Assembly: GCF_001279005.1 (NCBI RefSeq)
Contig: NZ_LGCN01000259.1
Location: 1 to 15,591, forward strand
Direction: 5' to 3'
Length of the DNA: 15,591 bases
Source of the DNA: Streptomyces caelestis
GTDB taxonomy: Bacteria > Actinomycetota > Actinomycetes > Streptomycetales > Streptomycetaceae
Made by a program: the position numbers and the translations under genes. Below the pieces are notes generated by a model. The model saw only the letters and a list, made by a program, of their open reading frames with translations. It did no database searches and had not been told where the DNA came from. The first letter of the stretch is position 1; each line of letters begins with the position of its first letter. Shown here in pieces: positions 5,772 to 13,087 of this stretch.

Positions 5772-6709
5772 CCCAGTGCTTCGCGGAAGTGCTGGCGCAT
5801 CGCGGTTCCCGTCCCGAAGCCGGCCGCGGCGGCGATGCGGTCCACGGGATCGTCCGTGCGTTCCAGCAGCCGGCGCGCATACTGCAGACGTTGCTGGCCG
5901 AGCCACTGCATCGGCGTCATGCCGGTCTCCTGGCGGAACCTGCGGGTCAGTGTGCGCACGCTCGTCGAGGCCTGGCGAGCCAGATCCTGCAAGGTCAGGG
6001 TCTCGTCGAGGTGCTCCACGGCCCAGGCGCGGAGCGCGGCGGTGGAGCTGTCGCCGCCATCGGGCACGGGGCGGTCGATGTACTGGGCCTGGCCGCCTTC
6101 CCGGTGCGGTGGGACCACCGTGCCGCGGGCGACGGTGTTGGCGATGTCGGCGCCGTGGTCACTGCGGATCATGTGCAGGCACAGGTCGATTCCCGCGGCG
6201 ACACCCGCGGACGTCAGCACCTGTCTGTCGTCGGTGTACAGCACGTCGGGGTCGACATCGATCTCCGGGTACAGGGCGGCCAGCTCGGGACACGACTTCC
6301 AGTGCGTCGTCGCCCGCCGGCCCGCGAGCAGGCCGGCTGCCGCCAGGACGAACGAGCCGGTGCAGATGGAAGCCAGACGCGCTGTCGCCGGCACTTCCGC
6401 GAGAGCCGCTTCGACCAGCGGGCTCAGCCGGCCCCGCTGCTGGGGCCCGTAGTCCTCGACTGCGGCCGGCACGATCACCGTGTCCGCGTCGCGTAGGGCC
6501 CGCGGCCCCAATGGCACATTGACCGTGAAGTCGGCGTCGGTCAACACCTCGCCCGGCTCCACGGCGCAGGTCACGACCGAGTACAGGCGCCGGCCGGCCT
6601 CATTCACCGCGGTGCCGAACAGGCGGTGCACGATGCCCAGCTCCATGGGCAGAAGGCCATGACGAACCAGGACCACAACTTTGTGCACGGAATCCTCACT
6701 CACTGTCAT
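5726..6709 (-). CDS. GlxA-type AraC family transcriptional regulator (DJ-1/PfpI-like domain plus AraC helix-turn-helix)
   Basis: The protein has 327 residues. Residues 9-200 form a class I glutamine amidotransferase-like (DJ-1/PfpI) sensing domain with the S-I-C-T-G-S-F nucleophile elbow (Cys116) and T-H-W at 135-137. Residues about 225-322 are the AraC/XylS domain with two helix-turn-helix units (L-x-D-L-A-R-Q-A at 240-247; I-A-A-A-A-G-F at 292-298) and the closing G-V-S-P-R-A-Y-R motif. In this family the N-terminal domain usually senses a small molecule and is not catalytic. The gene is divergent from the MFS gene, with 71 bp between starts, and convergent with ectA. It most likely controls the transporter. 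Control of the ectoine-like operon is possible but no shared site is evident. Confidence 0.9.
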   Translation of the reverse strand: MTVSEDSVHKVVVLVRHGLLPMELGIVHRLFGTAVNEAGRRLYSVVTCAVEPGEVLTDADFTVNVPLGPRALRDADTVIVPAAVEDYGPQQRGRLSPLVEAALAEVPATARLASICTGSFVLAAAGLLAGRRATTHWKSCPELAALYPEIDVDPDVLYTDDRQVLTSAGVAAGIDLCLHMIRSDHGADIANTVARGTVVPPHREGGQAQYIDRPVPDGGDSSTAALRAWAVEHLDETLTLQDLARQASTSVRTLTRRFRQETGMTPMQWLGQQRLQYARRLLERTDDPVDRIAAAAGFGTGTAMRQHFREALGVSPRAYRNTFRGAQ

Positions 6710-6780
6710 GGCCAGATTCTTTCACTACCTGTCCAAACGGCCAGTGGTTTCCGGTCCCCGTCTCACCGAAGGATGAAGAC
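6710..6780. promoter_or_regulatory. Divergent promoter region between the AraC-type regulator and the MFS transporter
   Basis: The two starts are 71 bp apart, so both promoters overlap. The hexamer GGCCAG occurs twice in direct orientation (6710-6715 and 6739-6744), each followed by a T-rich stretch. AraC-family regulators often bind direct repeats, so these are candidate half-sites. A GAAGGA ribosome binding site for the transporter lies at 6768-6773. Confidence 0.4.
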
Positions 6781-8091
6781 ATGCACAACGCCACCGGCCA
6801 TCACACCAACGCCGCCGGGCGCCGCGCCTGGTGGGTAGCCGCCGTCACCGGAGTGGCGATCATCGTCGCCGGTGCCTTCTCCACCATGCCAGGCATCCTG
6901 CAGGACCCCCTGCGCCAGGAGTTCCACTGGTCCCGCGGCTCCATCGGCCTGGCGGCCTCGGTCAACATGATCCTCTACGGGCTCACCGCCCCCTACGCCG
7001 CCGCCCTGATGGACCGCTTCGGCATCCGCCGGATCGTCATCGCCGGGCTGGGAGCCGTCGCCGCCGGAGCACTGCTCACCACCACGATGAGCGCAGCCTG
7101 GCAGTTCACGCTTTTCTGGGGCTTCCTCGTCGGCCTCGGCACCGGATCACTCTCGATGACCCTCGGTACCACCGTCACCAACCGCTGGTTCACCACCCGC
7201 CGCGGCCTGGTGACCGGCATCCTCTCCTCCGGCAGCGTCCTCGGCCAGATGGTCTTCCTGCCCGCCCTCTCCTGGACCATCGCCCACCACGACTGGCGAC
7301 CCGCCCTCGTCAGCCTCGCCCTCGCCGCACTGGCGGTCACCCCCCTGATCCGCCTCGTCCTGCGTGACCACCCCGCCGACGTCGGACAACGCCCCTACGG
7401 CAGCAACACCTTCATCCCACGCCCCGCACCCGTTCCCGGAGCAGCCCGCCGCACCGTGACCGTCCTGCGCGACGCCGCCCGGACCGTCCCCTTCTGGCAG
7501 CTCGCCGGCGCATTCGCCATCTGCGGCGCGTCCACCAACGGCATCATGTGGACCCACTTCGCCCCAGCGGCCCACGACCACGGCATGCCCGTCACCACCG
7601 CCTCGACACTGCTGGCACTCATCGGCGTCTTCAACGTGGCCGGCACCATAGCCTCCGGATGGTTCACCGACCGCATGGACGCCCGCCGGCTCCTCGCCGC
7701 CTACTTCCTCCTACGCGGCCTGCTGATGATCAGCCTGCCGCTGGTCATGACCGCCAGCGTCAACGCACCCATGCTCACCTTCGTGGTCGTCTTCGGCCTT
7801 CTCGACCTGGCGACCGTGCCACCGGTCATCGCCCTGTGCCGCACCTTCTACGGCGACGACAGCGCCATCGTCTTCGGCTGGACCAACGCGGCACACCAGA
7901 TCGGTGCGGCCTCGGCCTCCTTCCTCGGCGGCGTGGCCCGCGACGCCTTCGGCAGCTACGACCCTGTCTGGTTCGCACTCGCAGCCTTCTGCGCGGCCGC
8001 CGCCATGCTGTCCCTGGTCATCCGCCTCCGCCCCACCGCCTCGGCCGAGACCGACAAGAAAACGTACGCATCGTCCGCCACGGAGCAGTGA
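6781..8091 (+). CDS. Major facilitator superfamily transporter (monocarboxylate/oxalate-formate porter-like)
   Basis: The 436-residue protein has about 12 hydrophobic segments in two blocks of six, split by a polar loop near residues 205-240. The F-H-W-S-R-G-S-I-G-L-A segment after the first helix and R-F-G-I-R-R between helices 2 and 3 are typical of the MCT/oxalate-formate branch of MFS. A second cytoplasmic loop reads F-T-D-R-M-D-A-R-R. The start at ATG 6781 is supported by GAAGGA just upstream and by the start of membrane helix 1 near residue 16. It pairs divergently with the AraC-type regulator. It could export or import a small carboxylate, perhaps the product of the adjacent pathway, but the substrate cannot be read from sequence. 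Confidence 0.87.
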   Translation: MHNATGHHTNAAGRRAWWVAAVTGVAIIVAGAFSTMPGILQDPLRQEFHWSRGSIGLAASVNMILYGLTAPYAAALMDRFGIRRIVIAGLGAVAAGALLTTTMSAAWQFTLFWGFLVGLGTGSLSMTLGTTVTNRWFTTRRGLVTGILSSGSVLGQMVFLPALSWTIAHHDWRPALVSLALAALAVTPLIRLVLRDHPADVGQRPYGSNTFIPRPAPVPGAARRTVTVLRDAARTVPFWQLAGAFAICGASTNGIMWTHFAPAAHDHGMPVTTASTLLALIGVFNVAGTIASGWFTDRMDARRLLAAYFLLRGLLMISLPLVMTASVNAPMLTFVVVFGLLDLATVPPVIALCRTFYGDDSAIVFGWTNAAHQIGAASASFLGGVARDAFGSYDPVWFALAAFCAAAAMLSLVIRLRPTASAETDKKTYASSATEQ

Positions 8092-8156
8092 CGGCAATGC
8101 CTCAGCGCTCCGTCCTCTCCAAGCTGACAGGCGCTCCGAGGACGAATGCCCGGCAG

Positions 8157-8262
8157 TGAGCCTCCGCCAACCTGAAGACACAGGTCAAGGGTTGGTGTGA
8201 CATCTTCGGGGATGCTCACGCTGGTCGCGAGCGGCTGTCCGTGGAGTAGATCGTCCGTCAGC
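8157..8262 (+). repeat. Left copy of a ~107-bp inverted repeat
   Basis: From TGAGCCTCCGCCAACC to GTCAGC, this block matches the reverse complement of 9693-9800 with only a few substitutions and two or three single-base gaps. The pair brackets the MBL-fold hydrolase gene and the IS5-type fragment. I do not recognise the repeat as the end of a known insertion sequence. Confidence 0.85.
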
Positions 8263-8417
8263 ACGGTCGGCTCGAAGACAGACCGGACGACGCAACGGCA
8301 GCGGATGTGCGAGCTTTCTTCTCTTGGATGCCGATCGAGAACCCCCGGATGACCTGCGACAACGCCCTCAAGCAACTCAGTCGAATCAGGACTGACCCGA
8401 AATTCCTAGCCTTTTGA
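8196..8417 (+). pseudogene. Unrecognised gene remnant
   Basis: One frame reads C-D-I-F-G-D-A-H-A-G-R-E-R-L-S-V-E, then a TAG at 8247-8249, then continues I-V-R-Q-H-G-R-L-E-D-R-P-D-D to a TGA at 8415-8417. Composition looks protein-like but I cannot name the family. Its first part lies in the inverted repeat and its last 12 bases overlap the end of the MBL-fold gene on the other strand. With no start and an internal stop it is probably a relic. The rest of 8092-8195 shows no gene. Confidence 0.25.
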
Positions 8418-9260
8418 GGCGGTGGAGCGGGCCAGCTCCCATGGGTCGTGGGCGCTGAAGACGGTGATCTCATCCGCGTGGTCGCGTCGGAGGGAGCGCA
8501 GCCGGTCGCGGGTCGCGTCGCGAGCCGCGACGTCGGTCTGTGCTCCCTGCTGGACCGGCTCAAGGGCGGGATGCGAGAAAGGCAGCGTGTGCTCGAGCTC
8601 GCCGTGATACATATACGCGTCACCCGCATGCAGCAGCCACCGTCCGTGGCCGTCGCGCACGGCGACACCCGAGTGTCCCGCCGAGCGACCAGGCAGCGGA
8701 ACCAGCAGCAGCTCGCATGCCAGCCCCTGCGGCCGCGTCACGCCGGGGAAGCCGAACCACTTTGTGCGATCCGCCATGGGTGCGGGTGTGAGCAGCGGGT
8801 TGTGCGCCCGGTGTGCTGGCATGAAGCGGTCGAGGCTGTGCCGGTGGTGCGCTGCCGTGGGGTCGGTGACGGCCCGGTATTCGTCGGGGTGGACATGCAC
8901 CTGTGCGTGAGGGAAGTCCGGCAGTCCTCCCGTGTGGTCGCGATGCAGGTGGGTGAGCACGATGTGCCGCACGTCCTGGGGCGCGTACCCGAGGCGGACG
9001 ACCTGGCGCAGCGCGCTCTCCTCGGGGTTCAGTGCGGGCTGGGCGTAGGCGACCCAGTCCGCACCCAGCGACCGGTCAGGGTGCTGTAGGTCGGCGGTGC
9101 CGAGGCCGGTGTCGGCCAGGATCAGCCCGTCCGAGTCCGTCTCGATGAGCAGGCAATGGCAGGCAACGGCCCGTTCGCGGTTCACAGCGCCGGCCGGAGG
9201 TTCTTCGCCGAGTAGTGGAATCCCCCGGAAAGAACCGCAGTTGAGGTGGTGGATACGCAC
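8406..9260 (-). CDS. MBL-fold metallo-hydrolase resembling N-acyl-homoserine lactonases
   Basis: From GTG 9260 the product has 284 residues and begins M-R-I-H-H-L-N-C-G, the usual start for this group. A TTG at 9278 would add six residues but has a poorer ribosome binding site. The zinc motif H-L-H-R-D-H lies at 104-109, preceded by the A-D-T-G-L-G loop near 49-54 and followed by G-H-S-G (third metal histidine) and H-A-G-D-A (bridging aspartate). The C-terminal V-F-S-A-H-D-P supplies the last histidine. Related AttM/AiiB-like enzymes open lactone rings, and many actinobacterial paralogues have unknown substrates. All expected metal residues are present, so it could be active. It lies between two copies of a long inverted repeat. 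Confidence 0.85.
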   Translation of the reverse strand: MRIHHLNCGSFRGIPLLGEEPPAGAVNRERAVACHCLLIETDSDGLILADTGLGTADLQHPDRSLGADWVAYAQPALNPEESALRQVVRLGYAPQDVRHIVLTHLHRDHTGGLPDFPHAQVHVHPDEYRAVTDPTAAHHRHSLDRFMPAHRAHNPLLTPAPMADRTKWFGFPGVTRPQGLACELLLVPLPGRSAGHSGVAVRDGHGRWLLHAGDAYMYHGELEHTLPFSHPALEPVQQGAQTDVAARDATRDRLRSLRRDHADEITVFSAHDPWELARSTASKG

Positions 9261-9318
9261 AAGGCCCCCTGGAGGCAAGCTGACGGGGTGTTCTTGCCGG
9301 ACGTGAGGAGAGGCCTTC

Positions 9319-9697
9319 GTGGCTCACCAAACCGTTGGACACGCACCGGCGGGTGATCACACCCACGACATCACCGCTGCCCGCCACGATCATGTCCTGG
9401 CCCGTCTGCGCGCCGCCGGTCTCGGAGCGCTGGCGGACCTCGGCTTCCGCGGCCTGGACAACGACGTGTGCGATCCCGTGATCGTCACCGGTTTTGCAGC
9501 CACCCGCGCCCACAAGTTCACTCCCGGTCAGAAGACCGCCAACCGCGTCCTCGCCACCGGACGCGCTCCCGTCGAGCACGGCTTCGCCCACCTCAAGGAC
9601 TGGCGGACCCTCCGCCAAACTCCGCACTGACCCCGCCCGCGCCACCCACCTCCTGCGCGCCCTGCTCGTCCTGAAGAATCTCAAAGTCAACCGCTGA
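9319..9697 (+). pseudogene. IS5-family (DDE_Tnp_4-like) transposase, C-terminal fragment with a frameshift
   Basis: From about 9364 the frame reads H-D-I-T-A-A-R, then L-A-D-L-G-F-R-G-L-D, T-P-G-Q-K-T-A-N-R-V-L-A and the catalytic-glutamate segment V-E-H-G-F-A-H-L-K-D-W-R, which I recognise as the 3' third of common Streptomyces DDE transposases. An extra C near 9612-9616 shifts the frame. The protein then continues K-L-R-T-D-P-A-R-A-T-H-L-L-R-A-L-L-V-L to a stop at 9695-9697. The N-terminal two thirds and the first catalytic aspartate are missing. The stop codon lies within the right inverted repeat. Confidence 0.8.
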
Positions 9698-9800
9698 CCG
9701 ACGATCTACTCCACAGACAGCCGCTCACGACCAGCGTGAGCATCCCCGAAGACTGTCACACCAGCCCTTTGGCCTGTGTCTTCAGGTTGGCGGAGGCTCA
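9693..9800 (-). repeat. Right copy of the ~107-bp inverted repeat
   Basis: This is the reverse-complement partner of 8157-8262. Its outer end meets the IS3-like remnant and its inner end overlaps the last codon and stop of the IS5-type fragment. The two copies differ at several positions, so they are old or were acquired separately. Confidence 0.85.
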
Positions 9801-9855
9801 GTGGTGTGCGCGAGGAACCCATGCCGGGAAAGCGATGCTGTATCAGTTGTCTTCC

Positions 9856-9978
9856 GGACATGACGGACAACGCCTCGGCTGCCTCAGCCCGGTCGAGTTC
9901 GAAGAGCAGCACCACGCCGAGCAGGCAGCGACCGACCGAGCGAACCTGAAACCCCGCCGACCTGCTCCGACCAGCTGA
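9856..9978 (+). pseudogene. IS3-like transposase, extreme C-terminal remnant
   Basis: Forty codons read R-L-G-C-L-S-P-V-E-F-E-E followed by A-x-Q-A-A-T-D-R-A-N-L-K-P-R, matching the tail of Streptomyces IS3-family orfB proteins (L-G-Y-L-S-P-V-E-F-E). The catalytic core is absent. The frame is open further upstream but does not resemble transposase there. This is a relic at the outer edge of the right inverted repeat. Confidence 0.6.
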
Positions 9979-10068
9979 CCAGCCCTTCCCGAGCAACGGG
10001 GGAACCTCAGCCACGGCACGCTGGTCCTGGGAAAAAGGGGCGGAACAGGTGGGACAGCCGCGGCCCTC

Positions 10069-10254
10069 GAGCTCACAGTGGTGGAGGTTCGGCGACTCCT
10101 GGCAGATGGTCGCGTCCGGCCCCGGCACCTGAGCGGACACCGAGGACTGCACCACGCGCTGAGCTGGTCGAACCGACGCCGCCGACGCCACGCAGTCGCC
10201 CGCCGCTGTCACTACCTGCGGCGTTGCCGCACGAGCGAGGGACGGTCTCCGTGA
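10069..10254 (+). pseudogene. IS701-like transposase, C-terminal remnant
   Basis: The frame reads E-L-T-V-V-E-V-R-R-L-L, then H-A-L-S-W-S-N-R-R-R-R-R-H-A-V-A-R-R-C-H-Y, ending at TGA 10252-10254. This L-T-x-x-E-V-R-R-L-L ... W-S-x-W-R-R-x-H-Q-A-x-A-R-x-x-H-Y pattern closes many Streptomyces IS701-family transposases. Only the tail remains, and no upstream catalytic domain is found between 9979 and 10068. Confidence 0.55.
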
Positions 10255-10283
10255 GACCGCCCCCGCATGATCGAAGTCCCGCT

Positions 10284-10340
10284 ATACTCCAGTTGCCCAG
10301 CGAAAACCGCAGGTCAGACAGCAAAGTCCGGCTGGAGTAT
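10284..10340. repeat. 9-bp inverted repeat between an IS701-like tail and the quinone reductase gene
   Basis: ATACTCCAG (10284-10292) and CTGGAGTAT (10332-10340) are perfect inverted arms 39 bases apart, ending exactly at the reductase stop codon. It could be an IS end or contribute to termination of the reductase transcript. Neither is demonstrable. Confidence 0.3.
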
Positions 10341-10945
10341 CAGGACAGTGTCCGCGAGCGGGCATGAATGGCTCCACTGATGATCCGCACTGCGCGGTCG
10401 ACACTCCGAGCCGTGGCCTCGGAGGAAGCCTGCTCGGACTCGTAGATGAACGCTGTGGCGCCGCGCCGGCTGCCACAGTAGTCGACGATTCCGTGCTCGA
10501 TCTGCGTTCGCAGTGCTTCCTCGTACCCGTGGCGCTCGTATGCGCCGGAGTCGTCGCCGGCGATGGGCAGAAGATGTGTGGTGAGTGCCTGAAGTTTCGG
10601 TCGCAGGCCAGAAGTCGGGGAGTGCTCGAAGGCCCAGCCGTTGACAAAGACGCGGTCTATCCACCCCTTCAGCAGCGCAGGCATCGACCACCAGTACACA
10701 GGGAAGATCAATACGAGATCGGTGGCGCGCTCGAGGCGACGGTGCTCACTGACGATGTCGGCCGGATAGTTGCCGCCCTCGTGGTACGCCCGGCGATCCG
10801 CCAGGGTGAACGCGGGGTCGAACCGTTCCTTGGCCAGGTCGGCGGCCTCGACTGACATGGGGTGGAGTGCCGCCTTGAGTTTTTCCAGCACGTGATGCGT
10901 CAGGGACTGGGGGTCTGGGTTCGTGGCGACCAGCAGGGTGTGCAT
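10340..10945 (-). CDS. NAD(P)H dehydrogenase (quinone) / flavodoxin-like oxidoreductase
   Basis: The 201-residue protein has a flavodoxin-like fold: strand 1 and the FMN/FAD phosphate loop at M-H-T-L-L-V-A-T-N-P-D-P-Q-S-L (1-15), and the signature F-P-V-Y-W-W-S-M-P-A-L-L-K-G-W at 81-95 followed by D-R-V-F. This is the MdaB/KefF/NQO1-like family, soluble flavoproteins that reduce quinones or related electrophiles by two electrons. Start ATG 10945 has GAGGGAGAG upstream on the minus strand. It is divergent from a TetR regulator and shares its palindromic operator, so it is probably induced by an electrophile that the regulator senses. Confidence 0.9.
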   Translation of the reverse strand: MHTLLVATNPDPQSLTHHVLEKLKAALHPMSVEAADLAKERFDPAFTLADRRAYHEGGNYPADIVSEHRRLERATDLVLIFPVYWWSMPALLKGWIDRVFVNGWAFEHSPTSGLRPKLQALTTHLLPIAGDDSGAYERHGYEEALRTQIEHGIVDYCGSRRGATAFIYESEQASSEATARSVDRAVRIISGAIHARSRTLS

Positions 10946-10968
10946 CGACAGCTTCTCTCCCTCAAGGA

Positions 10969-11003
10969 TAACCTACTAGTAGTAGCTTACTGGTAGTAGG
11001 TTA
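10969..11003. promoter_or_regulatory. 35-bp palindromic operator between the quinone reductase and tetR genes
   Basis: TAACCTACTAGTAGTA (10969-10984) and TACTGGTAGTAGGTTA (10988-11003) are inverted 16-bp arms with two mismatches around GCT. Within each arm TAGTA repeats. The site fills the short intergenic gap and ends three bases before the TetR ATG, so bound repressor would block both divergent promoters. Confidence 0.8.
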
Positions 11004-11006
11004 CTC

Positions 11007-11606
11007 ATGGATGAGAGACTGCCGGGCATGGCCGAGCGACGACTCCCCAGTGCCGAGCGGCGGGCCCAGCTCGTCGGCATCGCCCGCGACGTGATCGCCA
11101 CCGAAGGTACGGACGCGCTCACGCTCGCGTACCTGGCGAGCAGAGCAGGGATCTCCAAGCCCGTCGTCTACGATCACTTCTCCTCGCGCTCGGCACTTCT
11201 CCTCTCGCTGTATCAGGACTTCGACCAGCGACACCTCGCCGACCTGCATGCTGCGATAGCGCACACCCCGCCGGATTTGCGGCAGCGGGTCGAAGCGATC
11301 GCGACGGCTCATGTCGCGTGCATCGTCTCCCAGGGGGTCGAACTCAGTGGAGTGGTGGCCGCCCTGGCCGGCACGCCAGCCCTCGAGAAAGTCAGGCGAG
11401 AATCCGAACGCCGCTACGTAGACATCTGTCGGCAAGCCATACGAAGCGCCGACGGCGCTGCGGACCTCGGTAAGGAAGCAGCCATTGCATTCGTAGGCGC
11501 CGCGGACGCACTCGGCCATGCGGCCGCCCGTGAAACGATCAGCCCGGAACTCGCCCGATCGACCATCACCACCGTGTTGCTCAGCCTTGTCAACGCCTCT
11601 GGCTGA
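11007..11606 (+). CDS. TetR family transcriptional regulator
   Basis: The 199-residue protein has an N-terminal TetR DNA-binding domain: A-R-D-V-I-A-T-E-G at 26-34, then L-T-L-A-Y-L-A-S-R-A-G-I-S-K-P-V-V-Y-D-H-F at 38-58, with the recognition helix around 49-58. The remainder is a helical ligand-binding and dimerisation domain. ATG 11007 has no Shine-Dalgarno and follows the operator directly, so the message may be leaderless. ATG 11028 is an alternative start with a weak site. Divergent from the quinone reductase, it very likely represses that gene and itself. Confidence 0.9.
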   Translation: MDERLPGMAERRLPSAERRAQLVGIARDVIATEGTDALTLAYLASRAGISKPVVYDHFSSRSALLLSLYQDFDQRHLADLHAAIAHTPPDLRQRVEAIATAHVACIVSQGVELSGVVAALAGTPALEKVRRESERRYVDICRQAIRSADGAADLGKEAAIAFVGAADALGHAAARETISPELARSTITTVLLSLVNASG

Positions 11607-11684
11607 AGGACTCGGAGCCATGCAGTCGCTCTCGTGTCGATAACCTCCTGACCCTGCAGTTGCCGAATACCTGACCCATGCTGG

Positions 11685-11928
11685 TCAGGTCGCATGGGTG
11701 TACTCGTGGAGGGTGCCGCCGAGTCGTGTGCGTCTGCGTATGTCGAGACACGCGATCGTGCCCGCATCTTCGATCGGAGCAGGCAGCGGATGGAGGGGGG
11801 CGAGCATTCGCGATGCCCTGGTGTGGCCCGTGCCCGTTGCAGAAGGATCCGAACTCGCGCAGGGTGTACAGGAGATGACACCGGTTCCAGAGCGGTGTGC
11901 GGTCCAGCAGTTCTCGTCGGCAGGTTTG
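11685..11928 (-). pseudogene. Integrase-type (IS481-like) transposase, 3' remnant, copy 2
   Basis: On the minus strand the frame reads T-C-R-R-E-L-L-D-R-T-P-L-W-N, then L-R-E-F and H-Q-G-I-A-N-A-R, then a frameshift, and ends L-D-I-R-R-R-T-R-L-G-G-T-L-H-E-Y-T-H-A-T stop at 11687-11685. This is the C-terminal end of the same transposase family found next to it at 11964-12697, but diverged from it. The tail after the stop resembles the tail after copy 1 (T-T-C-G-G-C-A-A ... G-C-A-G-G-G), suggesting a shared element end near 11635-11660. Confidence 0.7.
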
Positions 11929-11963
11929 CGCCCTGCCCTTGCCGAAATCCTCGTCCGGGCAGG

Positions 11964-12697
11964 TCAGGCGGCATGCTCGTACTCGTGAAGAAGGCCGCCG
12001 AGGCGATCGCGTCGTCGTACCTCGAGGCGGGCGATCTGGTCCGGATCGGCGATCGGCGGGGCGACGGGTTCAGCTGGCGGGCGTTCGCGATGCCCCGATG
12101 GGGCCGGTGCACATGGGAGACACGCTCGAATTCCCGCAGGGCGTGGAGCGGATGCGGCTGATCCCAGATCGAGGTCCGGTCCAGCAGCTCGCGCCTGCAG
12201 GTCTGCACCCAGCGTTCCATGACCGCATTCATCCGCGGCATCCGGACGCCGCTGAGCACGACCTCGATCCCCGCACTGGCGAGGACCGTGTCGAACAGGG
12301 CGGGGAACTTCCCGTCCCGGTCCCAGGTCAGGAACCGTGCCCGGCAGTTGACATCCTCCAGGGCCATGACGAGATTTCTCGTGGCCTGCGCCACCCACGA
12401 GGCCGTCGGGCGCGCGGCCGAGCCCAGGATCCGGATCCGTCGGCCGACGTGCGCGATCACGGCGAACACGTACGGTCGTGCCCCGGTCAGGGTGACCGTC
12501 CCGAAGAAGTCGCAGGCCGGCAGCGCGTCGGCCGGGGAGCGCAGGAAGTCGGCCCACGTGCTGGAGGCCCGTTCGGGCGCCGGGTCGATCCCGGCCTCCC
12601 GCAGGATCTCCCAGACCGTGGAGGCGGCGGCCTTCACGCCCAGCACCAGCAGCTCGCCGTGGAGGCGCCGGCAGCCCCACGTGGGATGCTCCCTGCA
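11964..12697 (-). pseudogene. Integrase-type (IS481-like) transposase, 5'-truncated and frameshifted, copy 1
   Basis: The minus-strand frame shows H-P-T-W-G-C-R-R-L-H-G-E-L, S-T-V-W-E-I-L-R-E-A-G-I-D-P-A-P-E-R, A-C-D-F-F-G-T-V-T-L-T-G (the first catalytic Asp region), R-D-G-K-F-P-A-L-F-D (second), M-P-R-M-N-A-V-M-E-R-W-V-Q-T-C (third, Glu) and I-A-N-A-R. A frameshift near 12060 then moves to the frame ending L-G-G-L-L-H-E-Y-E-H-A-A stop at 11966-11964. The N-terminal helix-turn-helix is missing beyond about 12697, where a different transposase fragment begins on the opposite strand. DDE residues survive but the gene is not intact. Confidence 0.8.
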
Positions 12698-12708
12698 ACA
12701 GAGGCCGG

Positions 12709-12956
12709 GACGAGATCCTCGACTCCGTACCAAAGCCCTGTCTGACGAGGAAGCCGCTACCGCCATCGCGTTCTTGCCCCGGGCCAGGACCTTGTCTGCA
12801 GCCCACGGCATCACCCCCATCGAACGCATCGTCACAGACGACGGGGATTGCTACCGCGCCGGCGCGTTCGCGCAGACCCTGCTCGCCACACGTCATCAGC
12901 GCATCACCCTGTACACACCTCGCCACAACGGCAAGGTGGAGCGCTACGACCGGATC
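12709..12956 (+). pseudogene. IS481-like transposase internal fragment
   Basis: The plus-strand frame reads A-L-S-D-E-E-A-A-T-A-I-A-F-L, then A-A-H-G-I-T-P-I-E-R-I-V-T-D-D-G and Y-T-P-R-H-N-G-K-V-E-R-Y, the second Asp and the Glu of an rve-type catalytic core. No first Asp precedes it and the usual H-Y-N-Y-H-R-P-H ending is absent. The same frame runs on into unrelated sequence to TGA at 13071-13073. This is a third, opposite-orientation fragment in the same cluster. Confidence 0.75.
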
Positions 12957-13087
12957 AAGCCAGCCGTTGTCAGAGCGGTTCGGGAGCTGAAGTACAAGAG
13001 CGGCAGGATCTACCGATTACGGCTGCTGGTGGGATATCTCTGGCAAGGCGGCCCGGATCGGGGCCGTTCTTGAAAGGAGGCCTTGTC

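Noticed and set aside
8111..8141. CGTCCTC/GAGGACG inverted arms after the MFS gene as a terminator
   Set aside because: The arms are seven bases with a loop of more than 15 and no T-tract, so it is not convincing.
11414..12835. A 473-codon minus-strand open frame that could be one large gene
   Set aside because: It joins two transposase remnants read partly out of frame and an antisense stretch of the TetR gene. High G+C keeps wrong frames open.
12957..13073. A RelE/HigB-like toxin fragment (R-E-L-K-Y-K-S-G-R-I-Y-R)
   Set aside because: The resemblance covers about a dozen residues in a readthrough frame after a transposase fragment. This is too little to name a family.
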